Source: Poseidonibacter lekithochrous
Lineage (GTDB): Bacteria > Campylobacterota > Campylobacteria > Campylobacterales > Arcobacteraceae
Assembly: GCF_018861145.1 (NCBI RefSeq)
Contig: NZ_JAHKQT010000004.1
Location: forward strand, 1 to 64,000
DNA: 64,000 bases
Direction: 5' to 3'
Made by a program: the position numbers and the translations under genes. Below the pieces are notes generated by a model. It had not been told where the DNA came from, did not search any database, and worked only from the letters and a program-made list of their open reading frames with translations. Shown here one piece after another: positions 34,567 through 42,931 of this stretch. Numbering within the stretch: position 1 is the first letter of the stretch; each line of letters opens with the position of its first letter.

Positions 34567-34977
34567 ATGAATACTAGTAGTTTATGTAATTATACAAATG
34601 ATGATTTAGCGAAGTTAATATTAAGATTAATGGTTGGCTTTCTAATGCTTTTTCATGGTATTTCAAAAGTTTCACATGGTGTTGATGGAATGATGGTTAT
34701 GCTTGGGAACAATGGTATACCAGAGTTTATAGCTTATGGTGTTTATATTGGTGAAATTGTTGCTCCATTGATGTTAATACTTGGATATAGAGTAAAATTA
34801 GCTGCAATTATTATGATAGGTATGATGATTTTTATTTTGGCTGTACCATATGCTGATAAGATATTTACACTTACAAAAAATGGTTCTTGGGCTATTGAAC
34901 TTCATATGTTTTATATCATGAGTTTACTTTCTATATTCTTCTTAGGCGCAGGGAAATATAGTATAAGTAAGAAATAA
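34567..34977 (+). CDS. DoxX-family membrane protein (second copy)
   Basis: A 136-residue protein with four TM helices and the signature LILRLMVGFLMLFHGISKVSHG. Related to the DoxX protein at 31.5 kb but not part of a thiol-redox operon: its neighbours are the nuclease-like protein and a convergent hydrolase. Like others of the family, its partner oxidoreductase is not known. Confidence 0.84.
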   Translation: MNTSSLCNYTNDDLAKLILRLMVGFLMLFHGISKVSHGVDGMMVMLGNNGIPEFIAYGVYIGEIVAPLMLILGYRVKLAAIIMIGMMIFILAVPYADKIFTLTKNGSWAIELHMFYIMSLLSIFFLGAGKYSISKK

Positions 34978-34988
34978 TATTTATTTTA

Positions 34989-36143
34989 TTATTTATTAGA
35001 GTTTATTACTTCTATCATATGTCTTATAGTCTTTTTAAAGTATGGATTCCAAGTAAGTCTAGCAAAATATTTGCCCTCTTCTTGTAATCCCCAAGCTGAA
35101 TACCAAAGTTGATCTTCTTGGCTATTATAAATCTTATCTTGTCCATTTCTATACATTTTAAATTGACTGTTTTTTCCATAAAAGAAGTTGTCTTTTTTAA
35201 ATAACACACTTAAATGAGAAAAGTTAGCAATATTTTCAGAAGGAATATAAGAAGGTAAATAAGTAATTCTATTATCACTAAAACTCTTATCTTTTCCATA
35301 CCAAATAAGTTGACTTTTTGGATTTTTAAACTTATTTGTAAAAATTGATACTATATCTTCTGAATTTATAACACTGTCATCTTGGCTAATAGTTATAAAT
35401 ACTGGTTTTGAAAAACTCTTAGAATCAAAAGCCTCTTCAACTTTTTGTAAAGATTTATAGTACAAATTTGAAGCATTCATAGATAAAGATTCATATCTCA
35501 AGATATTTTGACTATAGTCATTTTGAAATAACCATGTTTTGAAAAAAGAACCAATTCCAGAAAAAGGTAATAATGTACTTTGATTTGATGAAAATCCAGG
35601 TGAAAAAAGCAATAAACCTGAAATATCCTCTTCATTTTGTAAAGCATATGAAGTTACAAGATTAGCTCCTGTTGAAAATCCTCCAAGCCATAACTCATCT
35701 ACTTCTTTCTCTAATAGTTTTATATGATGTTTTACTAGACTTTCCCATTGATCAAACTCTACGTTTATTAAATCAGCAGGTTTGCTACCATGACCTGTTA
35801 GTAAAACAGTTCTTACTAAAAAACCTTGAGAAACTAGTTCTTGTGCTAAATCCTGAAAATAACCAGGCGAATCACCAAGTCCATGAACTAGTAAAATTCC
35901 TTTTGATGCTTTTTGGTTAATAGGTTTCTTCTCAAATGGTGAATTTAAAAAAAGTTCTAACTGCGGACTTTTTGTCAAAAATACACGATTGTTTTCTAGC
36001 CATCTTTTATTTTCATTTATATATTTTGAAAAATCTTCTTGATCAAAAGAAGGAAGTGTTTTAGAAGAAATATATAAAGGGTTTTCATTATTTGCAAAAC
36101 AAAAATTAAAAGTTAGTATTAGCAATATAAAAAATTTAGTCAA
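34989..36143 (-). CDS. Exported alpha/beta hydrolase (lysophospholipase/esterase-like)
   Basis: A 384-residue protein with a signal peptide ending near CFAN (residue 17). The alpha/beta-hydrolase core begins at LLVHGLGDSPG (oxyanion loop), with nucleophile elbow GFSTG (Ser near 165), an acid in the ISQDDSVI segment, and a histidine in NFSHLSVL. Family members cleave lipid or carboxyl esters in the periplasm. It starts with TTG at 36143. The neighbouring GNAT gene is 19 bp upstream on the same strand, so the two may share a transcript. Confidence 0.8.
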   Translation of the reverse strand: MTKFFILLILTFNFCFANNENPLYISSKTLPSFDQEDFSKYINENKRWLENNRVFLTKSPQLELFLNSPFEKKPINQKASKGILLVHGLGDSPGYFQDLAQELVSQGFLVRTVLLTGHGSKPADLINVEFDQWESLVKHHIKLLEKEVDELWLGGFSTGANLVTSYALQNEEDISGLLLFSPGFSSNQSTLLPFSGIGSFFKTWLFQNDYSQNILRYESLSMNASNLYYKSLQKVEEAFDSKSFSKPVFITISQDDSVINSEDIVSIFTNKFKNPKSQLIWYGKDKSFSDNRITYLPSYIPSENIANFSHLSVLFKKDNFFYGKNSQFKMYRNGQDKIYNSQEDQLWYSAWGLQEEGKYFARLTWNPYFKKTIRHMIEVINSNK

Positions 36144-36162
36144 TATTTTTAGCCTTTATCAT

Positions 36163-36648
36163 TTAGTATCTTAGCAACATATCATTCCATTGTGAACCAC
36201 CATGGCTTGAATCTGATACACCTTGATGAATAAAGCCAAAACCTTGATAAAACTTTACAAGATGATCTTTACAAGTAAGTACCATTCCTTTATGTCTACG
36301 ATTTTTACTAAACTTAATAAAATGTTTTGTAAGTGCCGATGCATAACCTTGATTTTGATATTTAGGATCAACTGCTAATCCAAATACTGTTTGGTATTCA
36401 CCTTGAGGACAATGAAGTTTACTATTTGAATAAAGAGCATCAGGAAGTTCTGGAGTATTGTTGATACAACCATTAATATGACCAACAATAATACCATCAC
36501 TTTCTAATACAAAAAAACATTCAGGAAAAACTGAAAATCGATTTTGAAATGATTCTAATGACGCAGCTTCAGACTCAGAAAAACAAATTCCTTCTATTTC
36601 AGCCATACGACTGATATCTTCTTTTAAAGCTTGACGAATTTTGTACAT
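36163..36648 (-). CDS. GNAT-family N-acetyltransferase
   Basis: A 161-residue protein with the GNAT fold: motif A VFGLAVDPKYQNQGYASALT (acetyl-CoA pyrophosphate loop Q-x-x-G-x-A) near 93-110 and motif B VKFYQGFGF near 140. Substrate is not readable; it could act on a protein N-terminus, an amine or an aminoglycoside-like compound. SD aagga precedes the ATG. Confidence 0.85.
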   Translation of the reverse strand: MYKIRQALKEDISRMAEIEGICFSESEAASLESFQNRFSVFPECFFVLESDGIIVGHINGCINNTPELPDALYSNSKLHCPQGEYQTVFGLAVDPKYQNQGYASALTKHFIKFSKNRRHKGMVLTCKDHLVKFYQGFGFIHQGVSDSSHGGSQWNDMLLRY

Positions 36649-36759
36649 TTAAATTCCTTATTTGTCATTTTAACTCTTTTAGACTTAAAAATTCCGTGTC
36701 TCTTATTTATTTTTTCGCTATTATTCTTATTATGATTAGTTAGTAAAAAGGACAAAAAA

Positions 36760-37227
36760 GTGAAAGTAAATATTCCAGGAAGAGAAGAACTAGAAATTCA
36801 AAACATCGTATTTGATTATAATGGTACGATTGCAATTGACGGTAAACTAATTGAAGGTATTAAAAAAAGTATAAATGAACTTTCAAACTCTTTTAAGTTT
36901 TATGTAATCACAGCTGATACTTATGGAAGTGTAGAAAAAGAACTTGAAAATACAAAGTGTGAGATTATAAAAATAGCAAAGTCATCTCAAGATATTAATA
37001 AGTTAGAATTTATTAAAAATTTAGGCTCTTCTACAACTTTAAGTGTAGGAAATGGACGAAATGATAAATTGATGCTAAAAGAGTCTATTTTGGGTATTGC
37101 TATCTTGCAAGATGAGGGTTTATGTACTGAGACTTTGTTGAATTCTGATATTTTAGTAAAATCAATTTTTGATGTATTCTCTTTTCTGAAAGATTTAAAT
37201 AGATTAATAGCTACATTAAGGAATTAA
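36760..37227 (+). CDS. HAD-family phosphatase, soluble P-type-ATPase-like
   Basis: A 155-residue protein with GTG start. It has a HAD nucleophile motif FDYNGT (D19) and motif IV VGNGRNDKLML; these are the catalytic parts of P-type ATPases without any membrane region (COG4087-type). It may be a small phosphatase. The promoter region is shared with no obvious partner. It marks the left edge of the toxin-antitoxin and defence-like stretch. Confidence 0.78.
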   Translation: MKVNIPGREELEIQNIVFDYNGTIAIDGKLIEGIKKSINELSNSFKFYVITADTYGSVEKELENTKCEIIKIAKSSQDINKLEFIKNLGSSTTLSVGNGRNDKLMLKESILGIAILQDEGLCTETLLNSDILVKSIFDVFSFLKDLNRLIATLRN

Positions 37228-37283
37228 AGTACTTTATATTTGAACGTAATATCCCTTTTATTTTGAATTGACATTTGTAGCAC

Positions 37284-37301
37284 AATAATGCTGCAATTAT
37301 T
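37284..37301. promoter_or_regulatory. Inverted repeat upstream of the RelB/DinJ gene
   Basis: Arms aataat / attatt around gctgca, 24 bp before the antitoxin ATG, with TTGACA at 37268. RelB/DinJ-type antitoxins repress their own promoter, and a palindrome at this place fits an autoregulatory operator. Confidence 0.4.
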
Positions 37302-37324
37302 ACTTAAAGAATAAGGAGTATCAA

Positions 37325-37567
37325 ATGTCATTAGATGCAACAGTTAGAGCAAGAGTTGATAATAATCTTAAAAAAGATGTAGAACATATCTTTGATGAAC
37401 TTGGAATTAACACATCACAAGCGATAAATATGTTTCTTAAAAGAGTAAAATACGAAAATGGAATTCCTTTTGAACTAAAAATTCCAAATGATAAAACTAT
37501 ACAAGCCATGGATGAAGCAAAAAATCTTATAGGTGAAGAAACTACACTAGAAGAATTAACAAAATAA
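37325..37567 (+). CDS. RelB/DinJ-family antitoxin
   Basis: An 80-residue protein with the ribbon-helix-helix N-terminus ATVRARVDNNLKKDVEHIFDELGIN, the TSQAINMFLKRV helix, and the C-terminal toxin-binding extension. It would neutralise the YafQ-like mRNA interferase whose gene starts on the next base and repress the operon. Strong SD aaggag. The antitoxin looks intact although its toxin gene is truncated. Confidence 0.88.
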   Translation: MSLDATVRARVDNNLKKDVEHIFDELGINTSQAINMFLKRVKYENGIPFELKIPNDKTIQAMDEAKNLIGEETTLEELTK

Positions 37568-37786
37568 ATGTTAAGACTTTTTCGTACTAAGACTTTTCTA
37601 AAAGATTACAAAAAAGCAAAGCTTACAGACCAACACTATAGTAAATATATTCAATACCTTTCATTATTGATAAAAGAACAAGCCTTACCAGAAGAAGCAC
37701 TTGACCATGCTTTAAAAGGTGACTATAAAAGTTTTAGAGAATTTCATATTAGTGGAGATATGTTGATTATCTATATAATTGACTAA
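37568..37786 (+). pseudogene. YafQ-type mRNA interferase, C-terminally truncated
   Basis: A 72-residue product matching YafQ (about 90 residues) through IYII, where it ends with Asp and TAA. The retained part has two of the family's catalytic histidines (LDHALKG and REFHISGD with the Asp), but the last 20 residues, including the essential His of RIGTHSQLF, are missing. That tail is found 713 bp downstream after an 83-bp repeat. The gene probably encodes an inactive toxin; the antitoxin start codon context is unchanged. Confidence 0.82.
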
Positions 37787-37832
37787 TATTAATTTATTTG
37801 TTATAATAGCATTCTAAATTCCTTCGGGACGA

Positions 37833-37850
37833 CCCATCTTTCATGATGGG
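37833..37850. other. Hairpin at the left end of the insert
   Basis: A 6-bp stem cccatc / gatggg with loop tttcat, 3 bp from the stop of the minus-strand PemK-like gene. It could be that gene's terminator or an element end; it lacks a T-run in the minus direction. Confidence 0.35.
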
Positions 37851-37852
37851 GT

Positions 37853-38251
37853 TTAATCAATCAAACTTTTAAATTTATTTTTCATTTTTTCAAAATCTTC
37901 TTTTGACATCATTCCTATTTTATTCAAAAGTCTTTTTGTACTAAACAATCTCATTTGAGATAATAATGCAATATTTGTTATCAACTCATTTTTCTTTTGA
38001 AATTCAAACTTATAATAATATCTTCCCTCTTTTATTTTAGTAGATAGAGGAATACCAAAAAATATATCTTTATTAAAACCTTTAACTAGTACAATAGGAC
38101 GAACAAAATTATCACCTTTACCATCTTGTTCATATCCTATATTCTTGCCCATCTTCATATAAAAAATATCTCTATCTTTAAAGCCTACAAATAAGTTTTC
38201 ATTTTCGACTGATTTTTTAATTTCATTCCAATTGTTATATTTTGAATTCAT
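37853..38251 (-). CDS. PemK/MazF-like growth inhibitor
   Basis: A 132-residue protein. After a short N-terminal helix (YNNWNEIKKSVEN) it has the PemK/MazF pattern: a basic start of the barrel, RPIVLVKGFNKDIFFGIPLST with the conserved Pro-Ile-Val-Leu, and a later SQMRLFSTKRLLNKIG segment corresponding to the MazF region with R-x-x-S/D. MazF enzymes cut mRNA. No antitoxin gene precedes it, unlike usual mazEF loci. It lies wholly within the unit that splits the YafQ gene, so it may have come with it. Confidence 0.68.
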   Translation of the reverse strand: MNSKYNNWNEIKKSVENENLFVGFKDRDIFYMKMGKNIGYEQDGKGDNFVRPIVLVKGFNKDIFFGIPLSTKIKEGRYYYKFEFQKKNELITNIALLSQMRLFSTKRLLNKIGMMSKEDFEKMKNKFKSLID

Positions 38252-38355
38252 ATATTAGCCTTTATAAATAATAATAATAAACTATTATATATAATTTTTT
38301 TAGCTTTTATTTAATGTATTACATTTTGAAAGATAATACTTTTTTGAATAATTTA

Positions 38356-38405
38356 GTACCCTGTCCCAAGATTTTTAGAAAAGTGGCAATTCATGACCTG
38401 ACCCC
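38356..38405 (-). mobile_element. Possible remnant of an IS200/RAYT-type element end
   Basis: Read on the minus strand the stretch starts ggggtcaggtcatgaattg and continues to a gggacag motif. Closely similar sequences are often seen in front of Y1 (IS200/RAYT) transposase genes. No transposase gene is present, and the stretch ends 8 bp before the second 83-bp repeat. The identification is from memory of such sequences and is weak. Confidence 0.3.
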
Positions 38406-38412
38406 TTTTTTT

Positions 38413-38550
38413 CTTGACCATGCTTTAAAAGGTGACTATAAAAGTTTTAGAGAATTTCATATTAGTGGAGATATGTTGATTATTTATATAATTGAAAATA
38501 ACTATTTAAAACTAGTTCGAATTGGAACACATTCTCAATTATTTGAATAA
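38413..38550 (+). pseudogene. Detached C-terminal fragment of the YafQ gene
   Basis: It encodes the YafQ segment from LDHALKG to RIGTHSQLFE, including the catalytic residues missing from the upstream copy. It has no start of its own: the frame continues upstream into unrelated sequence without a Shine-Dalgarno. Joined to the upstream copy at the repeat it would restore a normal 92-residue toxin. Confidence 0.8.
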
Positions 38551-38622
38551 TTAAGTATTTTATCTAAGTCATTAAGGGGTTTAATTTTTAAAAAAGTTAA
38601 AAATTTAAAGGATGACCTATTT

Positions 38623-39345
38623 TTATTTTTTAAACTTATTTACACCATAATAATCCAATAAAAATATAGGGAAAGCACTTAAAACAGAAACTCTATTTTC
38701 TACATTTATGTATTTTGTTTTTTGATTATTAAATATCTCTAATTGCTCAATTATATTAGTTGGGAAAATAAAAGTATTATTTACAATAAAATTAGCTTTT
38801 TTAGAGTTTTCATTAATAATAAAATTCCAATCAGTAAAGCAAAGCTTATCTAAATGCTGCAAATTATTATTACAATTTTGAGATACAATTATTTTATAGT
38901 TTTTATTTGATTCCACAACAGTATTTTTAAAATCAATATCATTTTTTAAGTGTTTAATAGCTTCCACCATAGGATAACTAATATATAACTTGCCATAATC
39001 ACTAGTTTCATCGTTAAATAAGTTAAGCATATATTCAAGTTTTCTATCATCGGCACTTATAGCATGCCCATCATAATCAAAAAATAAGTACAATTCAGAA
39101 ACTTGATTTCTCTTTATATTTTCTAGTTTTTTATTAGTGTCTTTTAAATTTTCCTTTAACAAAGTAAAAAGTTCTAAATCTTTATCATTTTCCAATTTAT
39201 TGTATAAACTATAAATTTCACCACAATGAAAACCGTAAACTATAGTATTTGAGTTTTCATTTAAAAAGTATTGCTTTAAATTATTAAAAATTTTTTCTTC
39301 GGTTTTTAATCCCTCAAAAACTACTAATATATAATTTTTATTCAA
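38623..39345 (-). CDS. Toprim-like protein, partner of an AAA ATPase (putative anti-phage effector)
   Basis: A 240-residue protein with the sequence plan of a small Toprim domain: beta strand and Glu in VVFEGLKTEEKIF (E11), and the DxD motif in LFFDYDGH (D90, D92), followed by SYPMVEAIKHL, like the P-x-x-E of RloB/OLD-type proteins. Toprim nucleases use this Glu and the two Asp to bind Mg. The gene overlaps the upstream ATPase gene by 8 bp. Pairs of this kind are AbiLi/AbiLii, RloA/RloB and AriA/AriB (PARIS). It is likely the nuclease effector; assignment to a named system is not possible from sequence alone. Confidence 0.68.
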   Translation of the reverse strand: MNKNYILVVFEGLKTEEKIFNNLKQYFLNENSNTIVYGFHCGEIYSLYNKLENDKDLELFTLLKENLKDTNKKLENIKRNQVSELYLFFDYDGHAISADDRKLEYMLNLFNDETSDYGKLYISYPMVEAIKHLKNDIDFKNTVVESNKNYKIIVSQNCNNNLQHLDKLCFTDWNFIINENSKKANFIVNNTFIFPTNIIEQLEIFNNQKTKYINVENRVSVLSAFPIFLLDYYGVNKFKK

Positions 39346-40456
39346 AAGAACCAGCTCTATACATTTTTTCTATATTATGAGCTTCTCGTAACTCTTTATT
39401 TGTTCTATCTTTTAATGATGTTATTTTTTTATCATCCATAATAAAATAGCAATCAGGTCTTAAAATATCATTTGAAATATTTGAAGTATTATGTGTAGTT
39501 AAAATAACTTGCGTATCGGTCATCGCTTTTAGTTTTTCAACAATAATTTCTGATAAATTATGATGATAATACGCATCAAACTCATCAATAAATACAAATT
39601 GACAATTGTTATTTTCCATGACTTTTTGCCACACATAGAACATAGCCAAAGCTCTTGTGCCTGATGATGCAATCGAAAAGAATTCAATCTCTTTATTCTC
39701 AAATTTAAAAAAGAGCTGATGATTTTCATCAACTTTTCTTGATATTAATTTACATTTAATTTCAGCTTTATTTAAAAAAGATTCAAAATCTTTTAAGTAA
39801 TTTTGATTAACTATATAATTAGCATAATTAGAGTGACGTGCTTCCCCTTGTTTAAATCCTATATAAAAGTTATCATCAATATCTTTATAAAGTAACATAT
39901 TATTTACAAATTCAATAAAATCTTTAAATACGTTATTTTCAATATTTTTTTCCAAAATAGTATTTTTAGATATATATGAAATAATAGAAATATTAGAATC
40001 TTGTATATCTTTGTTAAGACTTTCTGCACCTTTTGCAGATGTAGTAAAAATGGAACTTTTATCTTTATTTATATTTATATATATATTACCATTAATAGTA
40101 ACTTGTTCATTTACTAAAGTTTCATAGTCTTTTTTTGTATATTGGTATTCTACAATATCTTCATCAAATTTAAAAGTAAATTTAAAAGTAGCTTGTGTAT
40201 CTGAATTATTTGCATTTAGATAATTATTATATTTTTTATGAGCAAAATTTTTATCTGTTAAATGTGATACTAAATCAAATATAGCAAGTCCCAAATTCGA
40301 TTTACCACATCCATTATGACCATAAATAAGACCTGTATTTATTATTCCATTTTGAATACACTCTTTATTAAATTCAAAATTATTTGTATCACTTAAATCA
40401 AATATGAATTTTTCATTAAAATTTTTGAAGTTTGTTATTTCTATTCTTTTTAACAT
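39338..40456 (-). CDS. AbiLi/RloA-type AAA (SMC-like ABC) ATPase
   Basis: A 372-residue protein of the AAA_15/AAA_21 class: start MLKRIEITNFKNF typical of SMC-like ATPases, Walker A GHNGCGKSN (46-54), ABC-like signature SSGTR (264-268), Walker B FVFIDEFDAYYHH (D291, E292) and H-loop TTHN (H322). There is no coiled-coil arm, which separates it from SbcC next door. It is co-translated with the Toprim protein. In related two-gene systems the ATPase senses phage products and controls the toxic nuclease. sbcC lies upstream with an inverted repeat between them. Confidence 0.8.
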   Translation of the reverse strand: MLKRIEITNFKNFNEKFIFDLSDTNNFEFNKECIQNGIINTGLIYGHNGCGKSNLGLAIFDLVSHLTDKNFAHKKYNNYLNANNSDTQATFKFTFKFDEDIVEYQYTKKDYETLVNEQVTINGNIYININKDKSSIFTTSAKGAESLNKDIQDSNISIISYISKNTILEKNIENNVFKDFIEFVNNMLLYKDIDDNFYIGFKQGEARHSNYANYIVNQNYLKDFESFLNKAEIKCKLISRKVDENHQLFFKFENKEIEFFSIASSGTRALAMFYVWQKVMENNNCQFVFIDEFDAYYHHNLSEIIVEKLKAMTDTQVILTTHNTSNISNDILRPDCYFIMDDKKITSLKDRTNKELREAHNIEKMYRAGSFE

Positions 40457-40518
40457 CTTTTACTCTTTTTAGTTTATTAGTTTATTAGAAATATTTTATC
40501 GTATATAAGCTAAATTAT

Positions 40519-40535
40519 CCGTAATAAAATTACGG
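40519..40535. promoter_or_regulatory. Inverted repeat between sbcC and the ATPase gene
   Basis: A perfect 7-bp repeat ccgtaat / attacgg with 3-nt centre, 62 bp upstream of the ATPase ATG and 27 bp after the sbcC stop. No T-run follows in the minus direction, so it may be an operator for the ATPase-Toprim operon rather than a terminator. Confidence 0.35.
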
Positions 40536-40561
40536 CAATATAATTTTTGTATTTTTATTCC

Positions 40562-42931
40562 TTACAACTCTACAATACTCTCAAACATCTCTTTAACTTC
40601 AATTTCATGACTTATCAAAAATATCTGTCGATACTGTTCTTTTATAGTATGAAAGGCTTCTAGTATTTCTATACGTCTGCTTTCGTCTTGACTTCCAAAT
40701 ACTTCATCAAAAGCTAGGAATCCTATCGTACTTGTTCCACTTAGCTCTGTTAGTGTTTTTGATATGGCAATACGAAGTACTAAATTTGCTAGGTCAATTT
40801 CTCCACCTGAAAATCTCTCGATTGGATATTTTTTACCTTCATCATAGATATAGAAATCAAAATCATTTGATACTTCTATATGTTGGTATTTGCCTTTTGT
40901 GATTATTGAGTACATTGAAGATGCAAAGCTTGATATCCTTGGAGCTATTTTTGCATTTAATTTTGTTTTAAAATCCCCTAGGCTTAGTTTGATTTTTTCA
41001 TAGTCTTGCAAGTCATCTTTTTTGATTTGTACTTTTGCTAGTTGTTTATTATTATCATCTAGTGATTGTTGAATTGTTTGGATTTGACCTTGGATTGTGG
41101 CCACTTGTACTTTTAGCTTATTTAAAACTGTGATTTTATCTTCTTTTTGTTTTTTAACCTCAGCATATTCTTTTTCTTTTTCTTTATGTTTTACCTCATC
41201 ATAATCTATAGCTTTATATTCTAACTCTAAGTCATTGTATTTTGTACTTAGGCTTTCTATTGTTTGAGTTGTAGTTTTAAGTTCATCTTTTATCTTATCT
41301 AGACGCACTAACATAGTCTCTAAACTTAATACATATTCATATTTTTCTTTTAACTTTTTTTGTTGTTCTATTAGGTTTAAATGAAATGAACTATCATAAG
41401 AATACTGCTCTAATTTTGCTAATTCTGCTTTATTTTTAATTCCATGTTTCTTGATTTTTTCAAAGTATTCTTCTTCTTGGATTAAGTCTCTTTTCTTACT
41501 TTCTATTAGATTAACTCTCTTTGATAGTTCAAAATGTTCATGGTTTATCTTCTTAAAACGTTCTTCAAGTTCTTCTCTTTGTTTTACAATATTTTCTAGC
41601 TGTTCTTTAGATTTTTGAATTTTATCTTTCTTTGTTTGTTCGATTGTACTTTGTAGTGAATCTAATACCTTATCATACTCATCTCTCAAAGGTCTAGTAC
41701 AAGTAGGACAATTTGAATCTCTTCCAAGTTCTTTTATAGTTTCTATTTGATTCTTTGTATTTGCTATTAGTTTATCTTCACCTGCTATTTCTTGAACTAG
41801 TGTTTTTTCTTCTCTTTGTTTTGCATATATCTTTTGCTTTAACTCTTCTATTTCTTTTTCTAAAGCTTCTTCTTTTTGTATTAGCTCTTTATGCTCTTTT
41901 GTTTCTTCTTTTAATAAATCAACTTTATGTTTTGATTTAAGATATTGTTCTCTTAGATTTGTTTGCTCTTGAGTTAAGCCCTCTTTTCTTATATGATGTC
42001 CTTTTAAGCTCTCCTGCTCTTTTAGTACATCATGTAAGGAAATGTATTCTTCTTTTATACTTTGTAAGCCCTGTAGCTCTTCTTGTCTTTTTACTAAGGT
42101 ATTTACATCTTCATTTAGTTTTGTTTTGTTTCTTATATGTGAATTTATACTATTTTGCAAAAGCTCACACTGTGATGCGTAGTTTCTTTTCTTTTCTTTT
42201 GTACTTTGATGTATTTTTAACTCTTCTTGTATTTGTACTTCTTCTAGTTTTAAACTATTTACTTCTTTAGCTCTTTGTATAGACTCTTTTTCATAATCAT
42301 TTTTATTTACAGTGTATTGCTCTATATACTCTTTTTTAACCTTTACCTCATCATCGCCAAGTAATACTTCTGCAAAAGCTGTGATTTCTCGCTTTAGGTC
42401 CCTACTTTGTTTGATTAGTAAGTCTTCTATAAAATCAATCTTCTCTAAACCTAATAACTTCCTAATCATCTTCTTTCTATCTTCAGGTTTTCTAGTACTT
42501 AGGTTTGTTAGCTCTTTTTGTGAAGCAAAGAGTGTATGTAAGAAAGCATCCTTGCTCATCTTTGTTAATGATACAATTGAAGCAGTTACTTCTTTAGCTC
42601 CTGTTGTTATAAGCTCATTCTCTTTATAAAACTTTGCATTAGCACTTAAAGCCTTTCCTCTAAACTCTCTACTTACTTTATACATAACACTTTCAAACTC
42701 AAACTCTAATTCTACTAAAACTACATCTTTTGTACTTGCATTACTATTTCGTATTACTTCTTTATAGCCTTTATTTTTAAGCTCGCCATATAGTGCAAAA
42801 AGTATTGCTTCAAAGATAGTAGACTTTCCACTACCATTTTTTCCTACTATTCCTATAAGTCCTTCTTGGAATTCTAAATAGTAGTTTTCATATCTTTTGA
42901 AATTTTCTAGTTTTAGATTAAGCAGGATCAT
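40562..42931 (-). CDS. sbcC: SbcC/Rad50-type exonuclease ATPase subunit
   Basis: A 789-residue protein: Walker A GIVGKNGSGKST (27-38), long coiled coils about 170-380 and 430-640, zinc-hook CPTC at 408-411 in the middle, ABC signature ERFSGGEIDLAN and Walker B FLAFDEVFGSQ in the C-terminal lobe. With SbcD it forms a complex that opens and resects blocked DNA ends and hairpins. The start is 14 bp within the 3' end of sbcD, so they are coupled. Family length is normal to short. Confidence 0.92.
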   Translation of the reverse strand: MILLNLKLENFKRYENYYLEFQEGLIGIVGKNGSGKSTIFEAILFALYGELKNKGYKEVIRNSNASTKDVVLVELEFEFESVMYKVSREFRGKALSANAKFYKENELITTGAKEVTASIVSLTKMSKDAFLHTLFASQKELTNLSTRKPEDRKKMIRKLLGLEKIDFIEDLLIKQSRDLKREITAFAEVLLGDDEVKVKKEYIEQYTVNKNDYEKESIQRAKEVNSLKLEEVQIQEELKIHQSTKEKKRNYASQCELLQNSINSHIRNKTKLNEDVNTLVKRQEELQGLQSIKEEYISLHDVLKEQESLKGHHIRKEGLTQEQTNLREQYLKSKHKVDLLKEETKEHKELIQKEEALEKEIEELKQKIYAKQREEKTLVQEIAGEDKLIANTKNQIETIKELGRDSNCPTCTRPLRDEYDKVLDSLQSTIEQTKKDKIQKSKEQLENIVKQREELEERFKKINHEHFELSKRVNLIESKKRDLIQEEEYFEKIKKHGIKNKAELAKLEQYSYDSSFHLNLIEQQKKLKEKYEYVLSLETMLVRLDKIKDELKTTTQTIESLSTKYNDLELEYKAIDYDEVKHKEKEKEYAEVKKQKEDKITVLNKLKVQVATIQGQIQTIQQSLDDNNKQLAKVQIKKDDLQDYEKIKLSLGDFKTKLNAKIAPRISSFASSMYSIITKGKYQHIEVSNDFDFYIYDEGKKYPIERFSGGEIDLANLVLRIAISKTLTELSGTSTIGFLAFDEVFGSQDESRRIEILEAFHTIKEQYRQIFLISHEIEVKEMFESIVEL

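Larger units (their letters stand above)
37700..38495. repeat. 83-bp direct repeat flanking a ~630-bp insert in the YafQ gene
   Basis: Bases 37700-37782 and 38413-38495 match at 82 of 83 positions by eye (C/T difference at 37771 vs 38484), offset 713 bp. Both copies encode the same YafQ segment. The repeat is too long for a usual transposase target duplication and is better explained by insertion with a carried copy, or by a partial tandem duplication followed by insertion. Confidence 0.9.

Noticed and set aside
38314-38550. Independent 78-residue ORF with YafQ C-terminus
   Set aside because: Its first 33 residues are read from unrelated DNA without an SD; only the part from 38413 is YafQ. 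Treated as a gene fragment.
40457-40561. Intrinsic terminator for sbcC at 40519-40535
   Set aside because: The hairpin is only 7 bp and lacks a T-run in the minus direction; kept as a possible operator only.
41755-42629. Several Leu/Ser-rich plus-strand ORFs opposite sbcC
   Set aside because: They are shadows of the sbcC coiled-coil codons, with no SD and biased composition.
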